In this document: positions 16,231-24,015 of the stretch, in pieces
Position numbering within the stretch: position 1 is the stretch's first letter
Layout of the letters: each line of letters starts with the position of its first letter
Origin: Amycolatopsis rubida
GTDB lineage: Bacteria > Actinomycetota > Actinomycetes > Mycobacteriales > Pseudonocardiaceae
DNA length: 64,000 nucleotides
Direction of reading: 5' to 3'
Assembly: GCF_900115345.1 (NCBI RefSeq)
Contig: NZ_FOWC01000002.1
Coordinates: 806,001-870,000 of the forward strand
Notes under the pieces: model-generated
What the model was told of the DNA's origin: nothing
The model's input: the letters and a program-made list of their open reading frames with translations, nothing else
Database searches by the model: none
Translations under genes and position numbers: made by a program

Positions 16231-16980
16231 TCAAGACCGCAGGCCGAGGCCGCCGTCCGCGGTGATCACCTGGCCGTGGATCCAGCTCGCTTCCGGCGCG
16301 CTCAGCAGCGCGACGACATCGGCGACGTCGGCGGGCGTGCTCAACCGTCCGGCGGGGGTGCGAGCCGCCAGGACCTGCACCATCTCGGGCTGGGTGGTCT
16401 CGTCGCCCTTGTCCAGCTTCGCGGTCGTGACGGCGTTGACCGTGATGCCGCGCGGGGCCAGCTCGACCGCCAGGTAGCGCACGAGCGATTCGAGCGCGGC
16501 CTTCGCGACGCCCAGCGCGACGTAGCGCGGGATGACCCGCTGCGCGCCGGAGCTGGAAACGGCAAGCACGCGACTACCTGGCTTGAAGTGTTCGAGAAGC
16601 GCGGGAACCAAGCGCAACAACGGATTCAGCGCAGCGGCCACGTCGGTGTGCAGGTCGGCGACCGACGCTCCGGCAGCGGGCATCGGATGCCACGACGCGG
16701 CGTTGTGCACCAGGACGTCCAAGCCGCGACCGGCCGCCGAAACAGCGGCGGCCAGCTGCGCGGAACCGTCCTCAGTGGATGGATCGGCGCGGATCAGCGA
16801 CGCCGAACCGGGAAGCCCCTCAAGGCTCGCTAGAGCGGCTTTGGCGGCTTCGTCGTCGTGTGCGTAGTCGAGCAGGACGTGCGCGCCGCTCGCGCAGAAT
16901 TTGCGGGCGATGGCCAGCCCCAGCCCCTTGGTGGCGCCGACCACCAGGACGCTGCGGCCGGCCAGACCGAGCTCGCTCAC
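16231..16980 (-). CDS. SDR with FabL-type signature (probable enoyl reductase)
   Basis: 249 residues. The nucleotide site is VVGATKGLGLAIA. The catalytic motif is Tyr153-x6-Lys160 (PRYVALGVAKAALESLVRYL), not the Tyr-x3-Lys of ordinary SDRs. Together with the sequence after it (YLAVELAPRGITVNAV, then ARTPAGRL and HGQVITADGG), this closely matches Bacillus FabL, an NADPH enoyl-ACP reductase. An enoyl reductase in an aromatic cluster could build a reduced alkyl starter or reduce a ring double bond; which is unknown. The GTG at 16980 overlaps the upstream stop codon (GTGA), so it is coupled to the ligase-ABM gene. Confidence 0.8.
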   Translation of the reverse strand: MSELGLAGRSVLVVGATKGLGLAIARKFCASGAHVLLDYAHDDEAAKAALASLEGLPGSASLIRADPSTEDGSAQLAAAVSAAGRGLDVLVHNAASWHPMPAAGASVADLHTDVAAALNPLLRLVPALLEHFKPGSRVLAVSSSGAQRVIPRYVALGVAKAALESLVRYLAVELAPRGITVNAVTTAKLDKGDETTQPEMVQVLAARTPAGRLSTPADVADVVALLSAPEASWIHGQVITADGGLGLRS

Positions 16981-18830
16981 GCCGACGCCTCGGAGACCGT
17001 CGAGTAGAGGTCCGCCTCGACGTCGACCAGCTCGACGAACTTCTTCACGTGCGCCTGGAACTCCGGGCTGGTCACGACGGCCTTGTGCGCGTTCGCGTCG
17101 ACCCACTGGCCGATGTTCAGATACACCTTGGGATCGCGCAGCGACCGCACCATCTGGTAGGCGACGAACCCGGGCTGCTCGGCCATGTACTGCGCGTGCT
17201 CGGTGAAGACCTTCTCGAACTCTTCCGGCTCGCCCTTGACGGTGAACTTGCTGATGAACGTGACCACGGTATCGGCTCCTAGCAGTGCGGTTCCGGGATT
17301 CTGGCTGCCGCGCACGGAGGACAGCGCCTCGCGCAGCTCGCGGCGGACGAGCTTGCCGTTGGGCGAACGCGGGATCGCCCTGGTCAGCTCTACGTGCTCG
17401 ATGTGCTTGTAATACGGCTGCGCGGCGTTGATCTCCGCGGCGATCTCTCCCGCGCGCGGCACCCACTCGTCGCCGGCCGGGACGATCAGCGCGGCCGCCA
17501 CCGCGCCGGCGAACTCGTCCGGCTGGTCGACCACCGCGCAGTCGGCCACGCCGGGGTGGCGCAGCAGCTCGGCCTCGATTTCGGTGGGCGAGATCAGCCA
17601 GTTGTCGCGTTTGAAGACGTCCTTGATGCGGTCGACCAGGAACAGGTACCCGTCCTCGTCCAGGCAGCCGACGTCGCCGGTGGGCAGCCAGCCGTCCGCG
17701 CCGATGCCGTCGCCGTCCGGGCGGCCGAGGTAGCCGCGCATCACCTGCGGGCCGCGCACCTCGACTTCGCCGCGTTCACCGGCCGGGAGCGGCTCCCGAG
17801 TCGTCAAATCGACGACGCGCACCTCGGTGTCGCGCACCACCTGGCCGACCGAACCCGGGCGCGGTGCCGCCGGGCCGTCGGACAGCACCAGCGGCGCGGT
17901 TTCGGCGAGGCCGTAACCCTGCACGACCGGGATGCCGAACTGGGCGCGGAGGATTTCCGCGTGCACCGGGGACAACGCCGAACCGCCGGACAGGATGACC
18001 TCGCAGCCGGGCAGCTTCAGGTCCGCCAGCCGCGCGTCGGTGGCGAGCCGGGCCAGGCGGAACGGCATTGAATAGTAGTGCGTCACCCCCGCCGCGAGAG
18101 CGATCGTGGCCACCGGATCCGGCACCAGGCAGAGCACCTGGGTGGCGCCGGCGATCAGCGCGGAGTTCAGGTGCATCGGGTGGTAGCTGGGCAGGTGGTT
18201 GAACGTCACCGACGTTCCGGTCACCCCGTGCGCGTCGGCGACCTGCACCGCGTTGACCGCGATATTGCGGTGGGTGAGCCGCACGCCCTTCGACTGACCG
18301 GTGGTGCCGCTGGTGAAGTGGATGCACGCGACCGCGTCCGGCTCCAGTTCCACCGGCGCACCGACCGGGCCTGCCGCCAAAGCAGCGACCGACGCAGCGC
18401 GGTCCGGATTCCCGAAGCACAGCAGGTGTTCCGGCGTCGCGGAGGCACGAGCGACCGCTGCGGTCATCGAATCGTTCAGCACCGCGGCAGCGGCAGCGGA
18501 CTCGGTCAGCACCCGGCCGAGATCGCCTTCCCGCAGCAGCGGGCTCAACGGCAGCACGACGTTTCCGCTGCGCAAAGTGCCGTAGTAAGCGATCGCGAAC
18601 TCCGGGTGCAGCACCGACGACATCGCGACGACCGAACCAGCCGACCCGATCCGATCCGCCAGTGCGGCCGCGAACCCGGACGCGGCCCGGTCGAGTTCAG
18701 CGAACGTCAGGGCTGTCTCGCCGAGCCGTACCGCGATCTGGTTCGGGCTGTTCTCCGCGAGGATGCGCAGCGCGTCCGGCAGCAACGGCGTGTCGAGCAG
18801 CGACGCGACCGGGAGGACACCGTCAGCCAT
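16977..18830 (-). CDS. Acyl-CoA ligase (ANL family) fused to a C-terminal ABM oxygenase domain
   Basis: 617 residues. Residues 1 to about 510 are an adenylate-forming acyl-CoA ligase with IHFTSGTTGQSKGV (ATP loop), TGDVGCLDEDGYLFLVDRIK and a C-terminal catalytic Lys in PRSPNGKLVRRELRE. Residues 522-617 form an antibiotic-biosynthesis-monooxygenase domain (KFTVKGEPEEFEKVFTEHAQ; IGQWVDANAHKAVVTSPEFQ), the ferredoxin-like fold of cofactor-free anthrone oxygenases such as DnrG/TcmH types. Similar ligases (OxyH, MtmL) are known in tetracene clusters. Its start overlaps the aromatase/cyclase stop by eight bases. Unusual: a perfect ribosome site and GTG lie inside the frame at the domain junction, so a free ABM protein is probably made too. 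Confidence 0.85.
   Translation of the reverse strand: MADGVLPVASLLDTPLLPDALRILAENSPNQIAVRLGETALTFAELDRAASGFAAALADRIGSAGSVVAMSSVLHPEFAIAYYGTLRSGNVVLPLSPLLREGDLGRVLTESAAAAAVLNDSMTAAVARASATPEHLLCFGNPDRAASVAALAAGPVGAPVELEPDAVACIHFTSGTTGQSKGVRLTHRNIAVNAVQVADAHGVTGTSVTFNHLPSYHPMHLNSALIAGATQVLCLVPDPVATIALAAGVTHYYSMPFRLARLATDARLADLKLPGCEVILSGGSALSPVHAEILRAQFGIPVVQGYGLAETAPLVLSDGPAAPRPGSVGQVVRDTEVRVVDLTTREPLPAGERGEVEVRGPQVMRGYLGRPDGDGIGADGWLPTGDVGCLDEDGYLFLVDRIKDVFKRDNWLISPTEIEAELLRHPGVADCAVVDQPDEFAGAVAAALIVPAGDEWVPRAGEIAAEINAAQPYYKHIEHVELTRAIPRSPNGKLVRRELREALSSVRGSQNPGTALLGADTVVTFISKFTVKGEPEEFEKVFTEHAQYMAEQPGFVAYQMVRSLRDPKVYLNIGQWVDANAHKAVVTSPEFQAHVKKFVELVDVEADLYSTVSEASA
17265..17280 (-). promoter_or_regulatory. 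Internal ribosome site and GTG start for the free ABM domain
   Basis: AGGAG (17276-17280) stands eight bases before an in-frame GTG (17265-17267). Translation from there gives a 96-residue stand-alone ABM protein starting VVTFISKF. No stop codon separates it from the ligase, so both a fusion and a free domain are possible from one message. Confidence 0.6.
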
Positions 18831-19782
18831 CGGCGCGCTCCTCCGCCCAGCCCTTGGCGAGGTTCAGCGTCGCGGTGCTGTTGGTACCCAACGCATTGCG
18901 CACGAAAGCCTTCGCGTCCTCGACAGTCTTGCCTTCGCCGAGGATCTTCTCCACCGCGTCGCGCTTGATCACCACGGTGTGCTCGGACGTCGCACGCACC
19001 CCGCCACCCGGCTGCGGCACGATCGTCCACAGTCCGTTGTGGACGGTCATCAGCGCGGGCAGCACCTGCTGCTTGTATGCGATGGCGTGCTCGTCGTCGA
19101 AGCACACACGCACCGACTTCGTGGTGTGCACGGCACCGGTCGCGGTCTTGGTGTCCATCTCCATGACCTGCAGACCCGGGGTTTCCTCGGTCAGGTCGAG
19201 CCGCTGGACGTGCGGCAGCCGTTCCGGCCACAGGTCCGACCGGTAGAGGAACTCATACACCGCCGCCGCGTCCGCGTCGATGTCGACGCTGTCGGCGAAC
19301 ACCGTGGTGAGTTCTTCGGTTTCGGCGATGCCTTCCGCGATGCCGCGGAGATTCTCCAGCTCGTGCTCGCTGTTGCGGTCGACCGCCTTGCTCACCCATT
19401 CGACGTTCTCCGGCAGGTCCCGCACCGCGCTGAACGCGTGCTCCAGGACGACCGTGCACGAGTTCGGGCCGCCGGGCTGGATGTTCCACGCCCCGGTCAT
19501 CGACGCGACCGGATGCTGCGAAACCTCCTGGCGGAAGTCGATGCGCAGGCCGTCCTCGTCCAGGTCGCGGCGCGAGGTCCAGGTCTTGGGCTCGTCGTTC
19601 GCGGTAGCCCACAACCGGATTCGCTCAGTGGTGCCGTCGCGTTCGAGCTGGCGTGCGTGGACCGTCGGGCCGAAGTAGACCGGCCAGCGGGTCACGTCGG
19701 CGAGCAGCGCGTACACCGCCGAGGCGGGCGCGGCGACGTCGATCTTGTGTTCGGTCTCGTAGATCCGGAGTGGTGCAGCCAC
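18823..19782 (-). CDS. Didomain aromatase/cyclase (first ring, reducing type)
   Basis: 319 residues with two SRPBCC (START-like) domains, about 1-150 (ETEHKIDVAAPASAVYALLA; TRWPVYFGPTVHARQL) and about 165-310 (DSVDIDADAAAVYEFLYRSD; SDLWPERLPHVQRLDL). Didomain ARO/CYCs act after C9 reduction and set the C7-C12 first ring in reduced type II polyketides. This fits the adjacent C9 ketoreductase. The GTG at 19782 has GAGAGGA eight bases upstream and lies just after the ketoreductase stop. An upstream TTG is open but unlikely. Fourth gene of the leftward operon. Confidence 0.92.
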   Translation of the reverse strand: MAAPLRIYETEHKIDVAAPASAVYALLADVTRWPVYFGPTVHARQLERDGTTERIRLWATANDEPKTWTSRRDLDEDGLRIDFRQEVSQHPVASMTGAWNIQPGGPNSCTVVLEHAFSAVRDLPENVEWVSKAVDRNSEHELENLRGIAEGIAETEELTTVFADSVDIDADAAAVYEFLYRSDLWPERLPHVQRLDLTEETPGLQVMEMDTKTATGAVHTTKSVRVCFDDEHAIAYKQQVLPALMTVHNGLWTIVPQPGGGVRATSEHTVVIKRDAVEKILGEGKTVEDAKAFVRNALGTNSTATLNLAKGWAEERADG

Positions 19783-19795
19783 GTGCTCGGTCCTC

Positions 19796-20581
19796 TCAGT
19801 AGTTGCCAAGCCCGCCGCAGACGTTGATCGCCTGCCCGGTCATGGACGCCGCGGTGTCGGTGACGAGGTAGCCGACGAGGCCCGCCACCTCCTCCGGAGT
19901 GGAGTACCGGCCGAGCGGGATCTTCGCGGTGAACTTCTCCAGCACGGCTTCCTCGGTGGTGTCCCACGCCTTCGCGTAGCGGCCGCGGATCGCCTGTGCC
20001 ATCGGGGTCTCGACGTAACCGGGGCACACCGCGTTGACCGTGACCCCGGTCTTGCCCAGTTCGAACCCGAGCGCCTTGGTGAAGCCGACGACACCGTGCT
20101 TGGACGCCGAATACGGCGCGCCGAGCACCACGCCCTGCTTGCCCGCGGTGGACGCGATGTTGATGACCCGGCCCTTGTCCTTGGCCAGCATCCCGCCCTT
20201 GGTGAGCACCTCGCGGGTCATCAGGAACACGCTGTTGAGGTTCGTGTTGATCACGTCGAACCACAGCTCGTCCGGGATTTCCGCGGTCTGCCCGCCGCCG
20301 CTGCGGCCCGCGTTGTTGACCAGGACGTCGATCGGGCCGTACCGGTCCACCGCGGCCGAAACCAGCGACTGGATGTCGTCCTTCTCGCGGACGTCGCAGG
20401 TGCTGCCGTCCACGTCCAGTCCCTCGGCGCGCAGGTCCCGCACCGTGTCGTCGACGGATCCCTGGGTACGGGCGCAGAAGTACACCTGGTAGCCCTGCTG
20501 CGCCAGCGATCGGGTCACCGCGAGCCCGATCCCGCTGGTGCCGCCGGTGACCAGCGCTACGCCCCGGCTCTGTTCGGTCAT
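19796..20581 (-). CDS. Type II PKS C9 ketoreductase (ActIII-like)
   Basis: 261 residues, SDR family. TGGTSGIG binds NADPH; the catalytic tetrad Asn114, Ser144, Tyr157 and Lys161 falls at the same numbers as in the actinorhodin ketoreductase (NIASTAGKQG; APYSASKHG). It likely reduces the C9 carbonyl of the nascent chain before first-ring closure by the aromatase/cyclase. In the stereo-control motif 94-PGG-96 of ActKR, this protein has SGG (NAGRSGGGQTAEIPDELW). ATG 20581 follows GGAGGG and overlaps the preceding FAD monooxygenase stop (ATGA), so the two are coupled. Confidence 0.94.
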   Translation of the reverse strand: MTEQSRGVALVTGGTSGIGLAVTRSLAQQGYQVYFCARTQGSVDDTVRDLRAEGLDVDGSTCDVREKDDIQSLVSAAVDRYGPIDVLVNNAGRSGGGQTAEIPDELWFDVINTNLNSVFLMTREVLTKGGMLAKDKGRVINIASTAGKQGVVLGAPYSASKHGVVGFTKALGFELGKTGVTVNAVCPGYVETPMAQAIRGRYAKAWDTTEEAVLEKFTAKIPLGRYSTPEEVAGLVGYLVTDTAASMTGQAINVCGGLGNY

Positions 20582-21813
20582 CGTGTCCCTCCTGGGTTGC
20601 TCGGCGCGCGGAACAGGTCCGCGCGCACGTCGCGCGGGCGAGCTCCGAACGCGACGAGATTGAGGATCTTGCGGAAGATCGGGGTGTGCGGCAGCAGCTT
20701 CGCGATCACCGGTCGCACCGCGTCCACGATCCGGCCGGAGGACAGCATTCCCTTGTTCTGCCTCGACTGGAGCGTGAACACGGTGTCCACCGCGGCGCGT
20801 CGCTCGGCTTCGAAGCCGGCGAGCGCGGCCGGTCGGTTGTCTTTCGCGGCGACGGCGGCGACGAGTTCGGGGTGCAGCGCGACGGCGTCCGCGATGGCCA
20901 GGTTGATGCCCTGTGCGCCGATCGGGCTGTGCGTGTGCGCCGCGTCGCCGATGAGCACGAGGCCCGGCCGGACCCATTCCTGCGCACGGCCGGAAAACAC
21001 GTCCAGCGGCGACAGTTCGGACAGCGCGGTCACTTGCTCTCGAATCAGGTCCGCGTGCTGCGGGACCGCGGCGATCAGCTGCTCCCGGACGTGCTCGATG
21101 CCCTTGGCGGCCACCGTCTTGTAGCTGCCCTTCGCCAGCGTCCAGCCGATCTGGACGCGGTCCGGGTAGGAATCGTGCACCAGCACCGGATCGGCGGCGG
21201 TGCGGTGAATGCGGACCGCGCTGGTGCGCCGCTCCGGGGCGATCAGCTTGAACCACACGACGTCGTGCTCGAACTTCTCGAACTTGTCGTAGCCGATCCC
21301 GGCGAGCGAGCGAGTCTTCGAGTACCGGCCGTCCGCGGCAACCACCCAGCGAGCGCGCACCTGCGTCTCGCCGTCGCCGGAGCCGCAGCGGATCCCGGTC
21401 ACCGCGCCGTTCTCCTCCAGCAGCGCCCGGGTCGAGCAGCCGCTGAGCAGACGGAAGCCCGGCGTCGCCTTGCATTCGCCGAGCAAGCGCTCCAGCAGGA
21501 GCCGCTGCGGCAGGCTGAGCAAATGGTCATCCGGCGCGGGAAGCGTCTGGTAGTCGATGTCGAGCAGCGTGCGTTCCCCTTGCACCAGCTGGAAATGGCG
21601 CATCGGGTAACCGCCGAGGCCGTCGAGGACGCCGAGTTGGTCAAGCGTGCGCAGCGCACCGGGCTGGATGATCTCGCCGCGGTATTCGCGGTCCAGCGAC
21701 GCGCTGCGCTCCGCGACCACGACGTCCACTCCGGACCGGGCGAGCAGCAGCGCCAGCACCAGACCCGCCGGTCCGCCACCGGACACGCACACGTCCGCTT
21801 CGATCTCGCGCAC
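20578..21813 (-). CDS. FAD-dependent aromatic monooxygenase 1
   Basis: 411 residues of the class A flavoprotein monooxygenase family. FAD sites: VSGGGPAGLVLALLLARSGV near the N-terminus and VLIGDAAHTHSPIGAQGINL at about residue 285; the central region shows ARWVVAADGRYSKTR. It is shorter than the cluster's other two monooxygenases and has no C-terminal thioredoxin-like domain. It likely hydroxylates or oxidatively rearranges an aromatic intermediate. First gene of the leftward six-gene operon; GTG 21813 is preceded by GGGAGGG. The 160-bp gap to the divergent SnoaL pair carries TCGACGC and TCGGCCG 11 bp apart, a weak SARP-like site. Confidence 0.88.
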   Translation of the reverse strand: MREIEADVCVSGGGPAGLVLALLLARSGVDVVVAERSASLDREYRGEIIQPGALRTLDQLGVLDGLGGYPMRHFQLVQGERTLLDIDYQTLPAPDDHLLSLPQRLLLERLLGECKATPGFRLLSGCSTRALLEENGAVTGIRCGSGDGETQVRARWVVAADGRYSKTRSLAGIGYDKFEKFEHDVVWFKLIAPERRTSAVRIHRTAADPVLVHDSYPDRVQIGWTLAKGSYKTVAAKGIEHVREQLIAAVPQHADLIREQVTALSELSPLDVFSGRAQEWVRPGLVLIGDAAHTHSPIGAQGINLAIADAVALHPELVAAVAAKDNRPAALAGFEAERRAAVDTVFTLQSRQNKGMLSSGRIVDAVRPVIAKLLPHTPIFRKILNLVAFGARPRDVRADLFRAPSNPGGTR

Positions 21814-21972
21814 TCGATCCCTCCCGCTGTCGCACCGCCTCGGCCCACCCTCCAGCGAGCCGGTCCAAAACGGCTCGACGCACAGTCGGCCGTCCCGCGC
21901 GAGTGGTCCACGAGGGGACTTTGAGCCGGCCGCGCGACTGTCGGACGACACGCGGCCGACGAGGAGGAAACG

Positions 21973-22434
21973 GTGGCGACAACCGCGCACCCGCGGGTGA
22001 AAATGGAGCTGTACCACCAGGTGCAGGCCTTTTACGCCAAGCAGATGCAGCTGATGGACGACGGCGACGTGGAACCGTGGGCGGAAACGTTCACCGCGGA
22101 CGCCACTATCGCGAACAACGCCAACCCGGCCCCGGCCACGGGGCGGGAGTTGATCTTGAAGGTGGCTCGGAAGCTAGCCGCCGACGTTGTTTCGCGAGGG
22201 GTTCAGCATCGGCATTGGACTGGGATGCTGGTGGTCACAGAGGACAGTGCGGATCAAGTGCGCACGCAGTTGTACGCGATGGTCGCCGAGATTCCCGCTG
22301 GGGGTGAGGCTCGGTTGTGGCGTAGCACGTTTTGCCGGGACACGTTGGTTCGCGGGGCGGGCGGGTGGCAGGTCGCCCGCCGGGTGGTGACTCATGACGA
22401 TATTCAGGGTTCTCGATCGGAGGAGCAGGCGTGA
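21973..22434 (+). CDS. SnoaL-like (NTF2-fold) protein 1
   Basis: 153 residues of the SnoaL_4/NTF2-like superfamily: an N-terminal helix (VQAFYAKQMQLMDDGDVEPW), the conserved AETFTADATIANN and a curved sheet ending WQVARRVVTHDDIQG. Family members in aromatic clusters act as cyclases, hydroxylases or partners of SDRs. The two adjacent paralogues resemble each other (WxxTFTxD; HRHWTGMLVV against RRHWLGMLTV). GTG start with GAGGAGGA upstream. From about codon 60 on, the third-position GC drops sharply compared with the first part. Confidence 0.82.
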   Translation: MATTAHPRVKMELYHQVQAFYAKQMQLMDDGDVEPWAETFTADATIANNANPAPATGRELILKVARKLAADVVSRGVQHRHWTGMLVVTEDSADQVRTQLYAMVAEIPAGGEARLWRSTFCRDTLVRGAGGWQVARRVVTHDDIQGSRSEEQA

Positions 22435-22853
22435 CTGTGTCGGGCGAGTTGTATCAGGAGATTCAGCAGTATTACGCGTGGCAGATGCAGTTGCTTGACC
22501 AGGCTCGTACTGATGAGTGGGCCGATACTTTCACCGAGGACGGGGTTTTCGCGGCTAATGCCGCGCCGGAGCCGGTTAAGGGTCGTGCCGCTATTGCCGC
22601 GGCTTCGGCGGCTACGCATCGGCAGCTGGCCGAGGTGCATGAACTGCGGCGGCATTGGCTGGGGATGCTGACTGTCTCCCCGGGCGCTTCAGCGGACGAG
22701 CTGCATACTCGGTGTTATGCGTTGATTATTGCTACGCGCAAGGGCGGGGAGCCTCGGATTCACTGCAGTACGTTGTGTGAGGATCAGCTGGTTCGGGTTG
22801 ACGGGGCTTGGCTCGTTAAATACCGGACTGTTTCTCGGGATGATATTCGTTGA
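22431..22853 (+). CDS. SnoaL-like (NTF2-fold) protein 2
   Basis: 140 residues, paralogue of the gene before it, with EIQQYYAWQMQLLDQARTDE, WADTFTEDGVFAANAAPEP and HWLGMLTVSPG. Its GTG overlaps the stop of the first gene (GTGA), so the pair is translated together and may form a heteromer. Codon usage is atypical for this genome, with many T-ending codons (GCT, ATT, GTT, CGT). A role with the neighbouring Tyr-less SDR, by analogy with SnoaL2/SnoaW anthracycline C1 hydroxylation, is a hypothesis. Confidence 0.82.
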   Translation: MTVSGELYQEIQQYYAWQMQLLDQARTDEWADTFTEDGVFAANAAPEPVKGRAAIAAASAATHRQLAEVHELRRHWLGMLTVSPGASADELHTRCYALIIATRKGGEPRIHCSTLCEDQLVRVDGAWLVKYRTVSRDDIR

Positions 22854-23028
22854 GCTGAGCCGGCCTTCGGCCGGAAAAGATGGTTGCACCGGGGCGCCTT
22901 GGCTGTTGCGTAGGCGGGTTGCGGTTTAGCAGCGCACGTGGTGCTCGCCCTGCCGACTGACTCGCAGCGCGACGGTGAGGTCCGCCCGAGCAAGCCACAC
23001 AGCCGACGCTGGGGACGGCAGGCGGGTC

Positions 23029-23075
23029 GTGAGGGGAGCCCTGAGGGAATCTGATTCCCTCAGGGCTCCCCTCAC
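23029..23075. repeat. Perfect 22-bp hairpin (GTGAGGGGAGCC...) between converging genes
   Basis: GTGAGGGGAGCCCTGAGGGA and its complement form a 22-bp perfect stem around a three-base loop, preceded by GTC. It lies between the converging SnoaL pair and the SDR. It belongs to the GTCGTGAG hairpin family and most closely resembles the copy at 49957-50008 (GTGAGGGACCCCTGAGGGAA). Likely a bidirectional terminator. Confidence 0.75.
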
Positions 23076-23090
23076 CGACATCTCGCGCAG

Positions 23091-23849
23091 TTAGCGGGTC
23101 ATGTCCGAGCCGCCGTTGACTGAGACCACTGTGCCTGCGATGTAGCCTGCTTCTTCGCTGGTGAAGAAGGCGACCATGGCCGCTACGTCTTCCGGTTCTG
23201 CCGCGCGGCCCGCTGGGATGCGCTTTTCGAAGGCGGCGAACCAGTCCGGCGGGGCCTCGCCCAGGGCGTCGGTGCGGGTCAGGCCGGGAGAAACCACGTT
23301 TGCCACTACGCCGTTGGGGGCGCCTTCGCGGGCGGCGAACTTGGCGTAGGAGATCAGGGCCGACTTTGCCGCGGCGTGCGCGACTACCTCTGCGCCTACT
23401 GGACCCTTGCTTGCTTCTGCCGCCAGGTAGACGATGCGGCCGTAGCCCTGGTCCTTCATCAGCTGCCACACCGCGCGGGTGGGGTGGAAGGCCGCTGCCA
23501 GTTCGTCGTTCACCTTCGCGGAGAACGTTTCCCACGGGATTTCCGCGACCGAGCCTTGAGCCAGTCCGACGTTGGCGTTGCAGACCAGTGCGTCCACGCG
23601 GCCGTATGCTTCGACGGTCGCGGCCACCAGTGCTTGCGCGCCCTCCTCGTTGCGGACGTCGGCTCCTACTGCGATCGCTTCGCCGCCGGCGGCGGTGATG
23701 GCCGCTACCGCTTCTTCCGCGGCCTCTTTGGACGTCAGGTAGTTGATCACCACCCGGTCGCCTCGTGCGGCCAGCCGTTCCGCGATGCCGCGGCCGATTC
23801 CGCGTGCCGCACCGGTCACCACCGCGACGCGGCGTACCTGGTCTTCCAC
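23091..23849 (-). CDS. SDR-fold protein lacking the catalytic tyrosine
   Basis: 252 residues. The NAD(P) site TGAARGIGRGIAERLAARG is intact, as is the C-terminal TVVSVNGGSDMTR. At the active site the Tyr of Tyr-x3-Lys is His158 (GAEVVAHAAAKSAL; Lys162 kept), and no Ser stands at the usual place 13 residues earlier (YLAAEAS). It may use a different mechanism, reduce a quinone by hydride transfer without protonation, or be structural. GTG 23849 is preceded by GAGGAG. Divergent from methyltransferase 1 and next to the SnoaL pair. Confidence 0.8.
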   Translation of the reverse strand: MEDQVRRVAVVTGAARGIGRGIAERLAARGDRVVINYLTSKEAAEEAVAAITAAGGEAIAVGADVRNEEGAQALVAATVEAYGRVDALVCNANVGLAQGSVAEIPWETFSAKVNDELAAAFHPTRAVWQLMKDQGYGRIVYLAAEASKGPVGAEVVAHAAAKSALISYAKFAAREGAPNGVVANVVSPGLTRTDALGEAPPDWFAAFEKRIPAGRAAEPEDVAAMVAFFTSEEAGYIAGTVVSVNGGSDMTR

Positions 23850-24015
23850 CCGCTGCTCCTCGGTTTCGGGCTCCCGGCTTCTCCGGGTGCCGTTTCTGCC
23901 AATGTATCGGCTGAAACCGTTGCCGCGACACCGCCTTCAGAGATCTTCGAGAACCTCTTGAACGGCGGCGGCGAGCATCGGAGGACTACCCGAAACGGCT
24001 GAGGAGACAACCCGG

